A stretch of 15,810 nt of DNA from RQOF01 sp964461135 (lineage in GTDB: Bacteria; Calditrichota; Calditrichia; RBG-13-44-9): positions 1 to 15,810 of the forward strand of contig CAYWTB010000102.1 in NCBI GenBank assembly GCA_964461135.1, given 5' to 3'. Both the position numbers and the translations under genes were made by a program. The notes under the pieces were generated by a model. It made no database searches and had not been told where the DNA came from. It saw only the letters and a program-made list of their open reading frames with translations. Every line of letters begins with the position of its first letter. Within the stretch, counting starts at the first letter, position 1. Positions 14,002 through 15,810 of the stretch are shown piece after piece.

Positions 14002-15752
14002 AGCCCCTTGTCATTATTCCAACATTGAATGAGCGTGAGAATATCCCTGTTTTGATTCAAAAAATTAAATCAGCTTATCCGGACTTTTTTATCCTGGTCG
14101 TGGATGATAATTCAGAGGATGGAACTGCGGCTGTTGTTCAGGAACTAAGAGGCGAACATCCGAATCTGAATCTTATTTGCAGGAAAAAAAAGCAGGGATT
14201 GGGAGCATCTATTGTTGAAGGATTTGAATATGCTCTGGCCGGAGAATTTGATCCCATTATTACCATGGATGGCGATTTGTCACACGATCCTGCTTATTTA
14301 AAGGATTTTCTGAAATATAGTCTTGATTACGATCTGGTTATCGGCAGCCGATATGCGGGTGGTGTTCGGGTGGATGGCTGGCGCTTCCGCAAACTCCTCA
14401 TAAGCAAGCTGGCCAATATGTATGTGGCCTACCTGCTGGTAAAACCTATCTGGGATTTCACTTCAGGGTACCGCATTTATACCCGCAGGTTTTTGAAGGA
14501 AGTTGATTTTGATGAAGTTCCCACCGAAGGTTACCTGTTCCAGATCCACATGGTTTATCAGGTATATGCTAAAGGGCTGAAAGTGAGGGAAGTGCCATTT
14601 CTTTACAAGGAACTCTTCGACAGGGGATCCAAACTGCCGCCCAAGGATATCAGACTGACCTTTTTTAAAGTCCTGAAGTACCGGGCCCCCTTTCTAGAGA
14701 TATTGCGGCATTTCACCTATGTGAAAAAAGACTATCAGCGATTTGTCAGCGAGTATGAGGAACTTCTCAGTCCCCCGGCCCTGAAAAACATAAACCGGCT
14801 TGAAATTTCATCTGAATTCAACCTCAGTATCGGTATAATGGCCTATAATGAAGAAATGAATATTTCACACTGTTTATCGGCTCTCGAGCAACAGAAATTG
14901 TCGGGATTCCACATTAAGGAAATTATGGTTGTTTCTTCAGGATCTATTGACGGGACTAATGATATTGTTCGGGAATATCAAAAAAATGATAAGAAAATTA
15001 AGTTGATTATTCAGGAAGAACGGAAGGGAAAGGCTTCCGCGATTAATCAATTTTTACAGCTCGCATCAGGTGATATTTGTGTACTGGAGAGTGCGGATAC
15101 GGTTGCCGAACCGGACTGTCTGGAGCATCTGATTCAACCCTTTCATGATGCGCGGGTTGGAATTGCTGGTGCCCACCCGGTTCCCATAAACAATCGTGGT
15201 ACATTTATCGGTTTTTGTGTCAAGAAGATGTGGCATCTTCATCATCTGCGTGCCAGTGATCAGGCCAAATGCGGTGAGATGATCGCCTTCCGCAATATTC
15301 TTCAGAAGATTCCGTCCTATACAGCTGTGGATGAAGCGGTTATTGAATCCCTGATTACCACTCAGGGATACAGGGCGGTTTATGTGGCGGAGGCCCTCCT
15401 GAAAAACAAAGGAGCCGAGAATCTGAGAGATTTCTGGAAACAACGGGTCCGGATAGTTGCCGGTCATAAGCATCTGGCGTCTGCCAAGCGTTATAAGGTA
15501 TCGACATATCATTCCATGAATATAATTAAATATCTGTTCAATGATTTTTCATGGCATCCCAGAGATATTATCTTTTTGATTGGAATGGTTATGTTAGAAG
15601 CATCAGCCCGGATCTGTGGTTCTCTTAATTTTTATCTGAGAGATAAAAATCCATATATCTGGGATATCGCCAGGAGTACTAAAAATATTCATATTTCGAA
15701 AAATGAGTTAGGTGATAAGATTACGTCCCTAATTTTGTGTAAAAAGAAATAA
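13998..15752 (+). CDS. Fused DPM1-type polyprenyl-phosphate sugar synthase + second GT2 domain
   Basis: A 584-aa protein with two GT-A domains. Residues 1 to about 245 match dolichol/polyprenol-phosphate mannose synthases: IIPTLNERENIP, VVDDNSEDGT (34-43), MDGDLSH (90-96, DxD at 91/93), GSRYAGG (from 116), FTSGYRIY and YLFQIHM. This domain would transfer a sugar from GDP- or UDP-sugar to a polyprenyl phosphate. Residues of about 275-520 form another GT2 domain: LSIGIMAYNEE, MVVSSGSIDGT, then ESAD (364-367) at the DxD position with Ser where the first Asp usually is, DEAVIESL as the acidic base region, and WKQRVRIVAGH in place of QxxRW. DPM1 proteins are commonly single-domain or carry a membrane tail, so a C-terminal GT2 is unusual. 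The product may pass from one domain to the other, or the second may act separately. Donor and acceptor are unknown; the DPM1 call is firm. Confidence 0.9.
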   Translation: MKPLVIIPTLNERENIPVLIQKIKSAYPDFFILVVDDNSEDGTAAVVQELRGEHPNLNLICRKKKQGLGASIVEGFEYALAGEFDPIITMDGDLSHDPAYLKDFLKYSLDYDLVIGSRYAGGVRVDGWRFRKLLISKLANMYVAYLLVKPIWDFTSGYRIYTRRFLKEVDFDEVPTEGYLFQIHMVYQVYAKGLKVREVPFLYKELFDRGSKLPPKDIRLTFFKVLKYRAPFLEILRHFTYVKKDYQRFVSEYEELLSPPALKNINRLEISSEFNLSIGIMAYNEEMNISHCLSALEQQKLSGFHIKEIMVVSSGSIDGTNDIVREYQKNDKKIKLIIQEERKGKASAINQFLQLASGDICVLESADTVAEPDCLEHLIQPFHDARVGIAGAHPVPINNRGTFIGFCVKKMWHLHHLRASDQAKCGEMIAFRNILQKIPSYTAVDEAVIESLITTQGYRAVYVAEALLKNKGAENLRDFWKQRVRIVAGHKHLASAKRYKVSTYHSMNIIKYLFNDFSWHPRDIIFLIGMVMLEASARICGSLNFYLRDKNPYIWDIARSTKNIHISKNELGDKITSLILCKKK

Positions 15753-15810
15753 AGCTATAAAAAGTGAGTCATATCCATCCTAAATTTTATTGAAGCAAAC
15801 CAATAAAACA
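15753..15810. other. 3' edge of the window
   Basis: Only 58 nt follow the fused glycosyltransferase. I see no terminator hairpin and no start of a further gene. Confidence 0.5.

Noticed and set aside
15087..15098. Inactivation of the second GT2 domain through loss of the first Asp of DxD
   Set aside because: The remaining motifs are well kept, and I recall GT2 subgroups with a Ser-Ala-Asp variant, so loss of activity cannot be claimed.
15066..15512. 148-aa open frame on the - strand
   Set aside because: It is antisense to the second GT2 domain, whose motifs are clear on the + strand.

Overview
The window is an A+T-rich piece of a bacterial chromosome with every recognisable gene on the + strand. 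The first gene ends in a type IX secretion (T9SS) type A sorting domain built around NYPNPFNPTTTI. That wording is typical of the FCB lineages around and beyond classical Bacteroidota (Ignavibacteriota, Calditrichota, Marinimicrobia, KSB1-like). I cannot place the organism more precisely. Some starts have Shine-Dalgarno-like purine runs (the two beta-helix genes and asnB), while the glycosyltransferase genes from about 6.3 to 8.7 kb have none that I can see.

Layout. 1-599: no gene; it holds a structured inverted-repeat element (104-285) and then an A+T-rich leader. 600-2030 and 3064-4254: two paralogous secreted right-handed beta-helix proteins; the first carries a T9SS C-terminal domain and the second lacks it. 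They are separated by about 1 kb of non-coding, repeat-bearing DNA. 4267-6153: a glutamine-dependent asparagine synthase/amidotransferase (asnB family), 12 nt after the second beta-helix gene. 6306-12174: a compact run of two GT4 glycosyltransferases, a multi-spanning GT39-like membrane glycosyltransferase, an NAD-dependent sugar epimerase/dehydratase and a divergent SAM-methyltransferase-like protein, with the last three genes close or overlapping. 12175-13092: about 0.9 kb without genes, a mosaic of short direct and inverted repeats. 13093-15752: a GT2 glycosyltransferase overlapping by 4 nt a tandem fusion of a DPM1-type polyprenyl-phosphate sugar synthase and a second GT2 domain.

Together this reads as a cell-surface or extracellular glycan locus. 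The DPM1-type domain could make a polyprenyl-phosphate-linked sugar, and the GT39-like membrane protein is the kind of enzyme that uses such donors on the outer face of the inner membrane. The GT4 and GT2 enzymes would assemble the chain, the SDR would supply or modify a nucleotide sugar, and the AsnB-family enzyme would amidate a substrate. The exported beta-helix proteins, a fold common to polysaccharide lyases and epimerases, could bind, trim or epimerise the product. The link between the beta-helix pair and the glycan genes is inferred from position only.

The most unusual items are: the two beta-helix paralogs with different predicted export endpoints; a 53-nt intergenic repeat whose two copies differ by compensatory changes in a perfect 10-bp hairpin; the structured element at 104-285; and the DPM1-GT2 fusion. 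I found no tRNA, rRNA, CRISPR array, intact transposase or phage gene.
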